Below are positions 35,674 through 43,729 of a stretch of 64,000 nucleotides of DNA, in pieces (within the stretch, counting starts at the first letter, position 1; each line of letters opens with the position of its first letter). Position numbers and translations under genes: made by a program. This stretch comes from Paracoccaceae bacterium. GTDB lineage: Bacteria > Pseudomonadota > Alphaproteobacteria > Rhodobacterales > Rhodobacteraceae. The notes below the pieces were generated by a model. The model was given only the letters and a program-made list of their open reading frames with translations, made no database searches and was not told where the DNA came from. Location of the stretch: NCBI GenBank assembly GCA_902554705.1, contig CACDPP010000005.1:1-64000 (forward strand), in the 5' to 3' direction.

Positions 35674-36357
35674 ATGGGCTTTGATCGTTCAATAAAAATA
35701 GCACCGTCTATTCTTTCAGCAGATTTTGCAAATTTTGGTCAAGAAATTGAAGCTGTAGAAAGCCAAGGTGCAGACTGGATACATGTTGACGTAATGGATG
35801 GGCATTTTGTACCCAATATAACTTTTGGTCCACCACTTTGCAGTGCTATTCGTTCCCATATAAAAACAATAATGGACGTACATTTGATGATTTCGAATGT
35901 TGATGATTATATCACAACATTTGCTAAAACAGGCGCAGATATAATAACTGCACATATTGAAGCTGGAAAACATTCACACAGAACCATGCAAGCTATCAGA
36001 GCCTCTGGGTGTAAGGCAGGAATAGCACTAAACCCGTCCACTCCCGCAGAGAGTATAGAATACCTACTGGATGAAATTGATTTAGTTTGTGTTATGACAG
36101 TGAACCCTGGTTTTGGAGGTCAGAAGTTCATTCATTCACAGCTAACAAAGATAAAAACCCTAAGAGAAATGATAGCAGATCGACCAATCCACTTGGAAGT
36201 TGATGGAGGTATAACTACTGAAACCGCTCCTCTTTCTGCTAAGGCGGGTGCAAACATACTTGTTGCTGGATCTGCTGTATTTAAAAATGGATCAGTATTG
36301 AACCCTGATCCATATGGGGAAAACTTAAAATCTATTAGGGCCGCCTGTACGGTTTGA
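35674..36357 (+). CDS. rpe: Ribulose-phosphate 3-epimerase
   Basis: Interconverts ribulose 5-phosphate and xylulose 5-phosphate in the pentose phosphate pathway. 227 residues from ATG 35674, chosen for the GAGGATAGC ribosome site; upstream in-frame starts lack one. TIM-barrel motifs: [56 protein letters not shown] and LEVDGGI. Convergent with coxG with one base between stops. Confidence 0.95.
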   Translation: MGFDRSIKIAPSILSADFANFGQEIEAVESQGADWIHVDVMDGHFVPNITFGPPLCSAIRSHIKTIMDVHLMISNVDDYITTFAKTGADIITAHIEAGKHSHRTMQAIRASGCKAGIALNPSTPAESIEYLLDEIDLVCVMTVNPGFGGQKFIHSQLTKIKTLREMIADRPIHLEVDGGITTETAPLSAKAGANILVAGSAVFKNGSVLNPDPYGENLKSIRAACTV

Positions 36358-36358
36358 T

Positions 36359-36841
36359 TTATTTCTTAAACCAACCTTTCTTTTCTTTTTCAGGTAGAGC
36401 GGTCCCCTCAACCGTAGCTTTGAAGTTTTCAAAAAATTGATCAGCCATTTTTTTGGCAAAACCATCTATTATTCTACTTCCTAACTGAGCAAGTTTTCCA
36501 CCAACCTTTGCGTTTACTGAATAAGATAAGGTGGTGATGTTGTTATCTTCCGATAAATTAACGGTCGCTTCTCCTTTAGCAAAACCTGCTGCACCTCCTT
36601 TTCCCTCTCCGCTAAGTTTTAGACTTTCTTCTGATAGAATATCCGAAAGCGTAACCTTCCCCTTAAAGGTTGCCTTAACTGGGCCTACTTTCTGAACAAC
36701 TGTCGCCTCAAAGCCATCTTGTGGGTTGCCTGTCATTTGTTGGCACCCCGGAATGCACTGTGAAAGTACCTCTGATGACATCAGAGCGCTCCAAACGATT
36801 TTTTTTTGCGATTTTATAATTTTGTTTTCTGTCAGTTCCAT
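36359..36841 (-). CDS. coxG: CoxG-like SRPBCC family protein
   Basis: 160 residues from ATG 36841. The CoxG family pattern is visible: VWSALMSSEVLSQCIPGCQQMT, VVQKVGPVKATFKGKVTL, and GAAGFAKGEATVNLSEDNNITTLSYSVNAKVGGKLAQLGSRIIDGFAKKMADQFFENF, ending in a basic tail. CoxG anchors or matures CO dehydrogenase-type molybdoenzymes in the bacteria where it has been studied. No coxL, coxM or coxS is in this window, so here it may serve another molybdenum hydroxylase, perhaps the xanthine dehydrogenase whose small subunit lies at 1-950; that link is inference. Confidence 0.87.
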   Translation of the reverse strand: MELTENKIIKSQKKIVWSALMSSEVLSQCIPGCQQMTGNPQDGFEATVVQKVGPVKATFKGKVTLSDILSEESLKLSGEGKGGAAGFAKGEATVNLSEDNNITTLSYSVNAKVGGKLAQLGSRIIDGFAKKMADQFFENFKATVEGTALPEKEKKGWFKK

Positions 36842-36899
36842 TAACGCATCCAAAAATTTGCTCTTATTATGTCTAGTGTTCTAATTTGCTTAGCTATAA

Positions 36900-37463
36900 T
36901 CATCGTTTTTTTCTTAAATATACATAAAAAGCGCCACCGCCACCATGCTTAACGTGAGCATTTGTAATCTGGAGAATCTTGCTTGATATGGGCTCCATAG
37001 CAAGCCAATTAGGGACGTTAGCTTTTAAAATACCCTTCCTTTTAGGTATTATATCGTGGTCCTCAGTGTTTCTTCCCTTGCCAGTAATTATCAGGATAAG
37101 CCTTAAACCTTTTCCATGAGCATCCAGAACAAATTTTGTTAAAATCGGCTGCGCTTGAGATAAATTTAGCCCATGTAAGTCTAGCTTTGCTTCTGGTCTT
37201 ATTTTGCCCTGTCGCATTTTGGTATGAAGTTTAGAATCCATGCTCAACACAGATGAAACTGGAGCCTTATCAACATGCGCGGGGGTTTTTTTACCCCCTA
37301 TGTAATGTTTTTTCTCATCTTTTAAATTTACAGAGTTTATTAGTTTCTTTTTTCCAGGTGCTGTCTTCTGATTTTCCTGATTTTGATGTGGTAAGGGCTC
37401 AGTCGATTTAGAAAACTCTTTCCATAGCTCTTTTTCATCATCGCTTAAATCGCGCTTTTTCAT
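36900..37463 (-). CDS. Smr domain protein
   Basis: 187 residues from ATG 37463 with GGTGGA upstream. The N-terminal half is charged and probably disordered (KRDLSDDEKELWKEFSKSTEPL). The C-terminal Smr domain has KLDLHGLNLSQAQPILTKFVLDAHGKGLRLILIITGKG and HVKHGGGGAFYVYLRKKR. Smr domains (from the MutS2 C-terminus) can act as DNA-nicking or RNA-cleaving nucleases, with the H-G-x-G motif in the core; here it reads H-G-L-N plus ITGKG. It sits next to the Tim44-like gene, as is common in alphaproteobacteria. Confidence 0.88.
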   Translation of the reverse strand: MKKRDLSDDEKELWKEFSKSTEPLPHQNQENQKTAPGKKKLINSVNLKDEKKHYIGGKKTPAHVDKAPVSSVLSMDSKLHTKMRQGKIRPEAKLDLHGLNLSQAQPILTKFVLDAHGKGLRLILIITGKGRNTEDHDIIPKRKGILKANVPNWLAMEPISSKILQITNAHVKHGGGGAFYVYLRKKR

Positions 37464-37512
37464 ATCTTTTCCACCCAATATCCGGGTAAATCATTAAATC
37501 ATTTTCTATGCG

Positions 37513-38166
37513 TTATTCTCCAGTTGCAACTAATAACCAATTTGGATTGGAGGATTGGATATCTTTAGAAAACGACCAAGTATCTTTTTGTCTTTTGATT
37601 TGCTTTGAATCACCCTCAACAATTTCCCCGGAAGAGTTTTTCACAACTGAAGTCATTTCTCCAATGAAAGAAACTGCTATCTCTGCTGTATTTGTTTTCG
37701 AATTATAGCTTGCATCTACTAATTTCATTTCTCTAACACCAATAAACTCTGCTTCAATTGTCAAACCTTGCGAAATTCGCTGTTCTACTACTGAGTCAAA
37801 AGCTTCAGCAACCTCTTCACTCAAAAGCTCTCTTATGTCGTCAATTTCATTTTTTTCGAAGGACATAAGAATCCACTCATAAGCAGATCGAGCGCCAGAC
37901 AAGAATTCATTTACCGTAAAAGTTTCATCTTTTTCTTTTATTGTTTTCAAAGCCTTTGCAGATTTAGAATTTTTTTCAACGTTATCTGTAATGTCTTTAT
38001 CGTCACCACCATCTATCACCTTAAAGTCTCGCTTGGGTGCATCGTCTTTTGGCTGCATACGTGGTTTTTCAAATCCTTCTCGAGTTCCAAGAACGCTTCT
38101 AAGTCTCAAAAATAAAAACACGGCTATTCCAGCCAGGATAATTAATTCTATTAGCGCAGGGTTCAT
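37513..38166 (-). CDS. Tim44-like domain membrane-anchored protein
   Basis: 217 residues from ATG 38166 (GAGGT upstream). A single N-terminal membrane segment (ALIELIILAGIAVFLFLRL, about 4-22) precedes a charged linker (about 30-80) and a Tim44/TimA-like domain (FLSGARSAYEWILMSFEKNEIDDIRELLSEEVAEAFDSVVEQR ... WSFSKDIQSSNPNWLLVATGE). Bacterial relatives are inner-membrane proteins thought to share ancestry with the mitochondrial import motor anchor. Divergent from fxsA-secB, another protein-translocation gene, across about 100 bases. Confidence 0.88.
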   Translation of the reverse strand: MNPALIELIILAGIAVFLFLRLRSVLGTREGFEKPRMQPKDDAPKRDFKVIDGGDDKDITDNVEKNSKSAKALKTIKEKDETFTVNEFLSGARSAYEWILMSFEKNEIDDIRELLSEEVAEAFDSVVEQRISQGLTIEAEFIGVREMKLVDASYNSKTNTAEIAVSFIGEMTSVVKNSSGEIVEGDSKQIKRQKDTWSFSKDIQSSNPNWLLVATGE

Positions 38167-38267
38167 TTTAACCTCAATCAAAGAATGGGTAGAAATTATC
38201 TATCTCATTATCTATGTAGGTGCAAAGGCCCAACAAGTCCACCACTCGATAAATTGGAGATAAAAAT

Positions 38268-38753
38268 ATGTGGTTGTTATTGCTATTTATCCTAATACCA
38301 CTTTTGGAGATTTGGCTTTTCATAATGCTGGGTGGTTTTATTGGTATTTATCCCACTCTTTTTATTATTTTAATAACTGCTATCTTGGGCACATTCTTAG
38401 TTAAAACACAGGGCATTAACGTCTTAAAGGAAATCCAAAGTAAATTTAATGAGTTAGAAAACCCCACAGAGCCAATAGTACACGGTGTAATGATTTTGTT
38501 TGCTGGTGCTTTGCTTTTAACACCAGGCTTTTTTACGGATACTGTTGGTTTTTTATTGTTGTTACCAAATGTTAGAAAGGTTGCGTTTTTTTGGTTAAAA
38601 AACAAGCTAAATTTCGTAAAATACTCTTCCTCTGAAAGAAGTAATGCTTATAAAAATAAATATTCAGATATAGAAGTTACAGACTACAAAGAAGTAGAGC
38701 CAGAAGAAAAATCACCGTGGACCAATAAAAGTAAAACTAATAATAGTGATTAA
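38268..38753 (+). CDS. fxsA: FxsA family inner-membrane protein
   Basis: 161 residues with three to four hydrophobic segments: LLLLFILIPLLEIWLFIMLGGFIGIYPTLFIILITAILGTFLVKTQG, the LFAGALLLTPGFFTDTVGFLLLLPNVRK hallmark, then a charged cytoplasmic tail. In E. coli FxsA eases phage T7 exclusion when overproduced; its normal role is poorly known. ATG 38268 follows GGAG. secB begins 38 bases later in the same direction, a usual alphaproteobacterial arrangement. Confidence 0.92.
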   Translation: MWLLLLFILIPLLEIWLFIMLGGFIGIYPTLFIILITAILGTFLVKTQGINVLKEIQSKFNELENPTEPIVHGVMILFAGALLLTPGFFTDTVGFLLLLPNVRKVAFFWLKNKLNFVKYSSSERSNAYKNKYSDIEVTDYKEVEPEEKSPWTNKSKTNNSD

Positions 38754-38791
38754 ATTATTCTATTATATTAAAAATTAGTTGGGAGTAATTG

Positions 38792-39286
38792 ATGGCAGAG
38801 CAAAAACAGGTAATTCAACCAAATACAAAGGTTTTGGCCCAGTTTATAAGAGACCTGTCATTTGAAAATATTTTAGCCCAAAAAGGGCTAGACACAAATA
38901 CGCCCCCCGACATCAAAGTTAACGTTAACCTTGATGCGAATAAAAGAAAATCTGAAAACCAATATGAAGTACTAATAAAGTTATCCGTTGTCTCTTCAGC
39001 TAAAACAGAAACCTCTACTGATAATGAAAATTCTAAACTATTTATATTAGAAATAGAATATGGTGGTATATTTGAAATAACTGGCGTTCCCGAAGACCAA
39101 GTCCACCCATACTTAATGATCGAGTGTCCAAGAATTTTATTCCCATATCTAAGGCGTATAGTGGGCGATGTAACGCGTGACGGTGGTTTTCCACCTTTAA
39201 ACCTTGAACAAATTAATTTTTTAGCTTTATACCAAAACGAAATTGCTCGCCGTCAAGCAGAAGCAGAAAAAGCTACTAAAAATTAG
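38792..39286 (+). CDS. secB: Protein-export chaperone SecB
   Basis: Keeps preproteins unfolded and hands them to SecA. 164 residues from ATG 38792 (GGGAG upstream; a TTG one codon earlier is also in frame). Family features: [99 protein letters not shown]. Its last four bases overlap the convergent dnaQ stop. Part of the conserved alphaproteobacterial origin-side cluster secB-dnaQ-coaE-aroE-maf. Confidence 0.96.
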   Translation: MAEQKQVIQPNTKVLAQFIRDLSFENILAQKGLDTNTPPDIKVNVNLDANKRKSENQYEVLIKLSVVSSAKTETSTDNENSKLFILEIEYGGIFEITGVPEDQVHPYLMIECPRILFPYLRRIVGDVTRDGGFPPLNLEQINFLALYQNEIARRQAEAEKATKN

Positions 39287-39981
39287 TTTTTGGTAACTAG
39301 TTTATTCCAGATAGCATTTGTCCCAAGTTTTTTTAAAAATGCCGTATGAGCCTCTTCCTCTTTAACGGTCAAACGAGCTTTTAATGGTTTCGGCCGCTTA
39401 AATACTTGTTTTTCTTCATCGCCTTTTCTTTCAATAGTGTTGTTTGTATCAGCTAGTCCAAAACCTGGTTGACGACCACCTATAAGCTCCAAATAAACTT
39501 CTGCTAAGATTTCTGAATCTAACAAAGCTCCATGCAATGTTCTTGCAGAGTTATCGATATTAAAACGTCTGCACAATGCATCTAATGAAGCAGGTGATCC
39601 TGGAAAACTTTTTCGTGCTAATCCCAGAGTATCTATAGCAATATCGCTTGGTAGCAACTGTTTTTCAGCCAATGCCAATTCTGCGTTTATAAATTTCATA
39701 TCAAACGAAGCATTGTGTATTACCAGCTTTGACCCCTTTATAAATGTCAAAAAGTCGTCTGCAATTTGAGAAAATACAGGCTTATCCTTTAGAAATTCCT
39801 CTGTCAAACCATGAACGGCCTGAGCTTCTTCGGGCATATTACGCTCGGGGTTCAAGTATTTATGAAATGTTTTGCCTGTAGGAAGGTGGTTCCAAAGCTC
39901 AACAGCTCCTATTTCTACTATTCTATCGCCTGTTGCGGGATCAAGCCCTGTAGTCTCTGTATCTAAAACTATTTCACGCAT
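39283..39981 (-). CDS. dnaQ: DNA polymerase III epsilon subunit (3'-5' proofreading exonuclease)
   Basis: 232 residues. The Exo I motif is [28 protein letters not shown] (catalytic Asp and Glu), Exo II is [17 protein letters not shown], and Exo III is [20 protein letters not shown] with the His and Asp. The C-terminal tail (about 175-232) is charged and likely contacts the polymerase alpha subunit. It overlaps coaE by 8 bases and belongs to the co-oriented run maf-aroE-coaE-dnaQ reading away from the predicted origin. Confidence 0.95.
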   Translation of the reverse strand: MREIVLDTETTGLDPATGDRIVEIGAVELWNHLPTGKTFHKYLNPERNMPEEAQAVHGLTEEFLKDKPVFSQIADDFLTFIKGSKLVIHNASFDMKFINAELALAEKQLLPSDIAIDTLGLARKSFPGSPASLDALCRRFNIDNSARTLHGALLDSEILAEVYLELIGGRQPGFGLADTNNTIERKGDEEKQVFKRPKPLKARLTVKEEEAHTAFLKKLGTNAIWNKLVTKN

Positions 39982-40564
39982 GAAGACAGTTTTCTATCTC
40001 TTTAATTATACTTACAACTTGTTTTTCAGTATCCTTTTTATTGTAAGTTTCTATAACGAAATCTGATAACCTACATATCTCTTCTATTGACATCTGTTGT
40101 TTTATTATTTTTTCTATCTGGTCTTCTGTCATAGATCTTCGTGACCGTATTCTCTCCATTTGGATAGGCTTCGAAACAAATACACATGCTACTTTATCCA
40201 TGATTTTATTAGAACCCGTCTCAAACAACAATGGTATATCGAACACATTGATCTTATATTTTGTGTTTTCGATAAATTTTTCCCTATCCGCTGACACCAA
40301 AGGATGAACAATATTTTCTAATAGAGTTATTTTGTCAAAATCTTCGCTTAGATATTTTTTTAGCTCTGTCCTATTTACCGAACCATTTGTTATGGCTTTT
40401 GGAAAAAGCTTAGCTATTGGCTTTACCGCGTCACCACCTTTTCCATAAATTCTATGTACAGCTTTATCAGCATCCCACACTCCACAATTGTATTTTTCAA
40501 ACAAAAATGCAGTGCTTGTTTTACCCATTCCCATTGATCCTGTTAGACCAAGTTTGAATTTCAT
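39974..40564 (-). CDS. coaE: Dephospho-CoA kinase
   Basis: Last step of coenzyme A synthesis. 196 residues. The P-loop reads [18 protein letters not shown] (about 4-21), followed by [16 protein letters not shown] and [14 protein letters not shown], then [24 protein letters not shown], all typical of CoaE. It overlaps aroE by four bases and dnaQ by eight, so the operon is tightly coupled. Confidence 0.95.
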   Translation of the reverse strand: MKFKLGLTGSMGMGKTSTAFLFEKYNCGVWDADKAVHRIYGKGGDAVKPIAKLFPKAITNGSVNRTELKKYLSEDFDKITLLENIVHPLVSADREKFIENTKYKINVFDIPLLFETGSNKIMDKVACVFVSKPIQMERIRSRRSMTEDQIEKIIKQQMSIEEICRLSDFVIETYNKKDTEKQVVSIIKEIENCLHA

Positions 40565-41394
40565 TTTATTAATATCTTTCTTAGCTCTTCAGTAACTAAA
40601 GGTTTTTGACCAAACCAAGCCTCAAAACCTGGTATTCCCTGGTGAATTAACATGCCTAAACCGTCAACCGTTCTGGATCCTCTATTTTTTGCCATTTTCA
40701 ATAAATTTGTTTCTAAAGGCGTGTAAACCAAATCTGAAACAAGAGCTTTTTTAGGTATAGCCTTTGGATTAATAGCAATAAATGTTTCATTATTCATTCC
40801 CAGTGAGGTAGTATTGATTATATTACTGCTCGAGGACGCTATTTCATTTATATTTTTCCAAGTCTCAACGATAATTTTATTGTCGTAATCTTTTTTTAGT
40901 TCTTCGGCTTTTTCAATAGTTCTGTTTAGAACTATTATTTTTTCTGAACCTTCCGATAGTAATGCTGCTATAACGGCTCTACTTGCTCCTCCTGCTCCTA
41001 ATACTACTGACGTTCCTTTTTTTGGATTCCAGTCCGGATATTTGCCTTTGATATTATTTATAAAACCGTAAGCATCTGTATTATCGGCATATATTTTATT
41101 TTCTTTAGTAAAAGTTAAAGTGTTCGCTGCGCCAATATATTGGGCTGTTCTTGAGCTTTCATCTGCTATCTCAAGAGCTGATAGCTTATAAGGTATAGTG
41201 ACGTTAACTCCAGAAAAACCCATACACACCAAAGCTCGTATAGTTTCCTCAAAACATTCTAATTCAACTTTTATTGGTATATAGTAACCATTTAATTTAT
41301 TTTGCTTTAGCCAATAGTTGTGCATTCTGGGCGATTTTGAGTGCGATATTGGGTTGCCCAAAACAGCTGCTAAAAGTGGCCTTTTCTCATCCAT
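40561..41394 (-). CDS. aroE: Shikimate dehydrogenase
   Basis: Reduces 3-dehydroshikimate to shikimate with NADPH. 277 residues. Substrate-binding motif VLGNPISHSKSPRMHNYWL (about 11-29), catalytic Lys in GVNVTIPYKLSALEIAD, the NADP loop VVLGAGGASRAVIAAL, and NTTSLGMN. Another shikimate gene, aroC, is at 61033-62136. It overlaps maf by eight bases and coaE by four. Confidence 0.95.
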   Translation of the reverse strand: MDEKRPLLAAVLGNPISHSKSPRMHNYWLKQNKLNGYYIPIKVELECFEETIRALVCMGFSGVNVTIPYKLSALEIADESSRTAQYIGAANTLTFTKENKIYADNTDAYGFINNIKGKYPDWNPKKGTSVVLGAGGASRAVIAALLSEGSEKIIVLNRTIEKAEELKKDYDNKIIVETWKNINEIASSSSNIINTTSLGMNNETFIAINPKAIPKKALVSDLVYTPLETNLLKMAKNRGSRTVDGLGMLIHQGIPGFEAWFGQKPLVTEELRKILIK

Positions 41395-41986
41395 CTATTA
41401 CACCTCTGATACATAGAAAGTTTATAATTTCTATTATTGGCATACCCAAAATAGAGAAATAGTCACCATTAATCTTTGAAAACAAACGGCAACCTTCTTC
41501 TTCTATTTTATATCCGCCTACACTGTTTTTAATACTATCCCAATTTCTATTTACATAATCAGAAATATATGTCTCACTGTTGTTTTTTAAAAAAAGGTCT
41601 GCTTTACCAACGAAACGCCAGATAGGTTGAGAATTTTCAAATATAACTGCTGCTGAATATGCACTATGTTTTTTTCCTGAAATTTTTATTAATTGCTGGA
41701 CAGCTAAATTTTTAGAAGCCGGTTTCTCTAATATAATTCCTTCAAATTCTAAGATCTGATCGCATCCCAATACCAATCTATCTTGGTTTTTTAAGGAAAC
41801 CTTACTAGCTTTTAATTCTGCCAATGTATCTGCTATGTCGCGGGGTGAATAATTTTCAACCAATAAAGAGGATTTTACAGCGTCCTCGTCTATATTTGGC
41901 TGGACTGATACGAATGATATATTCGACTTTTCTAACAGTTCTTTTCTTACTTCAGAAGAAGAAGCTAATATAAGTTCCCCGCTCAT
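41387..41986 (-). CDS. maf: Maf family nucleoside triphosphate pyrophosphatase
   Basis: 199 residues from ATG 41986; an ATG at 41998 is also in frame. The family start ELILASSSEVRKELLEKSNISF is followed by NIDEDAVKSSLLVENYSPRDIADTLAELKASKV, LVLGCDQILEFEGIILEKP and the conserved SVGGYKIEEEGCRLFSKINGDYFSILGMP. Maf proteins hydrolyse non-canonical or modified NTPs and can affect septation. It is the first gene left of the predicted replication origin, as in other alphaproteobacteria where RP001 and maf border the origin. Confidence 0.93.
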   Translation of the reverse strand: MSGELILASSSEVRKELLEKSNISFVSVQPNIDEDAVKSSLLVENYSPRDIADTLAELKASKVSLKNQDRLVLGCDQILEFEGIILEKPASKNLAVQQLIKISGKKHSAYSAAVIFENSQPIWRFVGKADLFLKNNSETYISDYVNRNWDSIKNSVGGYKIEEEGCRLFSKINGDYFSILGMPIIEIINFLCIRGVIDG

Positions 41987-42007
41987 TAATAAAACCATGT
42001 ATTATTT

Positions 42008-42016
42008 TGTGGATAA
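42008..42016 (-). promoter_or_regulatory. Perfect DnaA box
   Basis: TGTGGATAA, the exact complement of the consensus TTATCCACA, 22 bases upstream of the chosen maf start. Strongest single DnaA-site match in the predicted origin. Confidence 0.75.
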
Positions 42017-42205
42017 AAAATGTTTTGTTTCACTGTATTTGCCGACACTATATGTTTTTTTTCTATTTTTTTTTTTTCCGTTAGTTATAACAAATAACTT
42101 ACATCTTATCCTTTGTGAGGATGCACTTAAATAAAAATCCACAATTTGTTAGTTAAATTTTTTTTTCTTATTTTTTAATTACTTACAGATAATTTTTGTT
42201 TGATT

Positions 42206-42235
42206 AAAGTGTGGATTAAATTTGATCCACACTTT
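42206..42235. promoter_or_regulatory. 11-bp inverted repeat carrying two opposed near-consensus DnaA boxes
   Basis: Arms AAAGTGTGGAT and ATCCACACTTT are exact complements around an 8-base spacer. Each arm holds a one-mismatch DnaA box (TGTGGATTA at 42210-42218; TGATCCACA at 42223-42231). Since the flanking genes are divergent, a terminator function is unlikely; a paired initiator-binding site is the better reading. Confidence 0.65.
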
Positions 42236-42366
42236 TCTTCATAACTACAACATCTTCTATCTTTATATAAATATTTATTTTTATATAGAACTGAATACTT
42301 TAATTTTTCAAATGGCTAAATAAAAATGACAATGGGTATTAGTTTCCAGACAGGTTGACTCAAATT

Positions 42367-42381
42367 GGTACACAGTGTACC
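42367..42381. promoter_or_regulatory. Perfect dyad upstream of rho
   Basis: GGTACAC-A-GTGTACC, a 7-bp perfect dyad with a single central base, 62 bases before the rho start. The tight symmetry suggests a protein-binding site (operator or origin-binding factor). A second dyad, CAACAC-TGTTCT-GTGTTG, follows at 42391-42408 and could fold as a hairpin in the rho leader. Confidence 0.5.
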
Positions 42382-42390
42382 GAAATCTCA

Positions 42391-42408
42391 CAACACTGTT
42401 CTGTGTTG
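42391..42408 (+). other. Possible leader hairpin of rho mRNA
   Basis: CAACAC and GTGTTG pair around a 6-base loop, 35 bases upstream of the rho start codon. rho is autoregulated by attenuation in its leader in E. coli; whether this hairpin takes part in such control here is unknown. Confidence 0.4.
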
Positions 42409-42443
42409 ATTTTCAATAATTCTTTTTGTTAGCAGGTACCGAT

Positions 42444-43715
42444 ATGTCTTCTACTCGCTTAAATCTATCTGATTTAAAGGTTAAGAGCCCTAAAGATCTT
42501 CTTTCCATGGCAAAAGAACTAGAAATAGAAAACGCCTCAACTATGCGTAAGGGTGAAATTATGTTTCAGATTTTACGCGAAAGAGCAGACGAAGGTTGGG
42601 AGATTGCAGGAGATGGTGTTCTAGAAGTTTTACAAGACGGCTTTGGTTTTTTAAGGTCACCGGAAGCTAACTATTTACCAGGTCCAGATGATATTTATGT
42701 GTCCCCGGAAATGATCAGAAAATACTCATTGAGAACAGGTGATACGATAGAGGGATTAATAAAATCACCAGAAGATAACGAAAGGTACTTTGCCCTAATT
42801 GAAGCGCACCAAATCAATTTTCAAGATCCTGATAAAGCAAAACATAAAATAGCTTTCGATAACCTTACGCCACTATATCCTGATGAGCGTCTTAATATGG
42901 AAATAGAAGATCCAACGGTAAAAGATAAATCAGCTAGAGTTATAGATTTAGTGGCACCTATTGGTAAGGGTCAACGGTCACTTATTGTTGCACCACCGAG
43001 AACTGGTAAGACAGTTATTCTACAAAATATAGCCCACAGTATAGAGCAAAATCACCCAGAGTGTTATCTTATAGTTCTTCTTATAGATGAGAGACCAGAG
43101 GAAGTTACAGATATGCAGAGGTCAGTAAAAGGCGAGGTGATATCTTCTACTTTCGACGAGCCTGCAGCCAGGCATGTAGCAGTATCAGAAATGGTTATAG
43201 AAAAAGCGAAGCGACTTGTTGAACATAAACGGGATGTAGTTATTCTTTTGGACTCTATAACCCGGTTGGGTAGGGCTTTTAACACCGTAATACCATCATC
43301 AGGTAAAGTTTTAACAGGTGGAGTGGATGCAAATGCTCTTCAAAGACCAAAAAGGTTCTTTGGGGCTGCTCGAAATATAGAAGAAGGTGGCTCATTAACC
43401 ATCGTATCTACAGCTTTGATAGATACAGGTAGTAGAATGGATGAGGTTATTTTTGAAGAATTTAAAGGAACAGGTAACAGTGAAATCGTGTTAGACAGAA
43501 AAGTTGCCGATAAAAGGGTTTTCCCAGCTATAGATATATTGAAATCTGGTACACGAAAAGAAGACCTTCTTATAGATAAAATTGATTTACAGAAAACATT
43601 TGTTTTGAGACGTATTCTAAATCCAATGGGAACGACAGATGGGATTGAATTTCTTTTATCAAAATTAAAACAAACAAAGACAAATTCTGAGTTCTTCGAT
43701 TCTATGAATACCTGA
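42444..43715 (+). CDS. rho: Transcription termination factor Rho
   Basis: Hexameric RNA-dependent ATPase ending transcription. 423 residues from ATG 42444 (AGCAGG upstream; a TTG at 42426 is in frame but adds seven non-homologous residues). N-terminal helical domain ([23 protein letters not shown]), cold-shock RNA-binding domain ([43 protein letters not shown]), Walker A in [33 protein letters not shown] and the RNA-channel Q-loop/R-loop region [35 protein letters not shown]. First gene right of the predicted origin, leading the series rho-mnmE-mnmG-rsmG-parA-parB. Confidence 0.97.
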   Translation: MSSTRLNLSDLKVKSPKDLLSMAKELEIENASTMRKGEIMFQILRERADEGWEIAGDGVLEVLQDGFGFLRSPEANYLPGPDDIYVSPEMIRKYSLRTGDTIEGLIKSPEDNERYFALIEAHQINFQDPDKAKHKIAFDNLTPLYPDERLNMEIEDPTVKDKSARVIDLVAPIGKGQRSLIVAPPRTGKTVILQNIAHSIEQNHPECYLIVLLIDERPEEVTDMQRSVKGEVISSTFDEPAARHVAVSEMVIEKAKRLVEHKRDVVILLDSITRLGRAFNTVIPSSGKVLTGGVDANALQRPKRFFGAARNIEEGGSLTIVSTALIDTGSRMDEVIFEEFKGTGNSEIVLDRKVADKRVFPAIDILKSGTRKEDLLIDKIDLQKTFVLRRILNPMGTTDGIEFLLSKLKQTKTNSEFFDSMNT

Positions 43716-43729
43716 TCTAGGGATTTTTT

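Larger units (their letters stand above)
41987..42443. other. Predicted chromosomal replication origin (oriC) region
   Basis: A 457-base gene-free, AT-rich interval between divergent maf and rho. It contains a perfect DnaA box (TGTGGATAA, 42008-42016), two one-mismatch boxes facing each other inside the inverted repeat at 42206-42235, a two-mismatch box (AAATCCACA, 42135-42143), long T-tracts (about 42054-42078 and 42157-42178) and a TA-rich stretch (42256-42300) suited to strand opening. The left neighbours secB-dnaQ-coaE-aroE-maf are the cluster known beside the Caulobacter and Rickettsia origins, and parS/parAB lie 2.6-7 kb to the right. The usual hemE and RP001 genes are absent. Identification is inferred from motifs and synteny. 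Confidence 0.72.

Noticed and set aside
42211-42220. CtrA-type TTAA-N7-TTAA site in the predicted origin
   Set aside because: The two TTAA half-sites around 42204-42219 are separated by eight bases, not seven, and no better match was found.
42206-42235. Inverted repeat as a transcription terminator
   Set aside because: The flanking genes maf and rho are divergent, so no transcript should end here; the arms match DnaA boxes instead.
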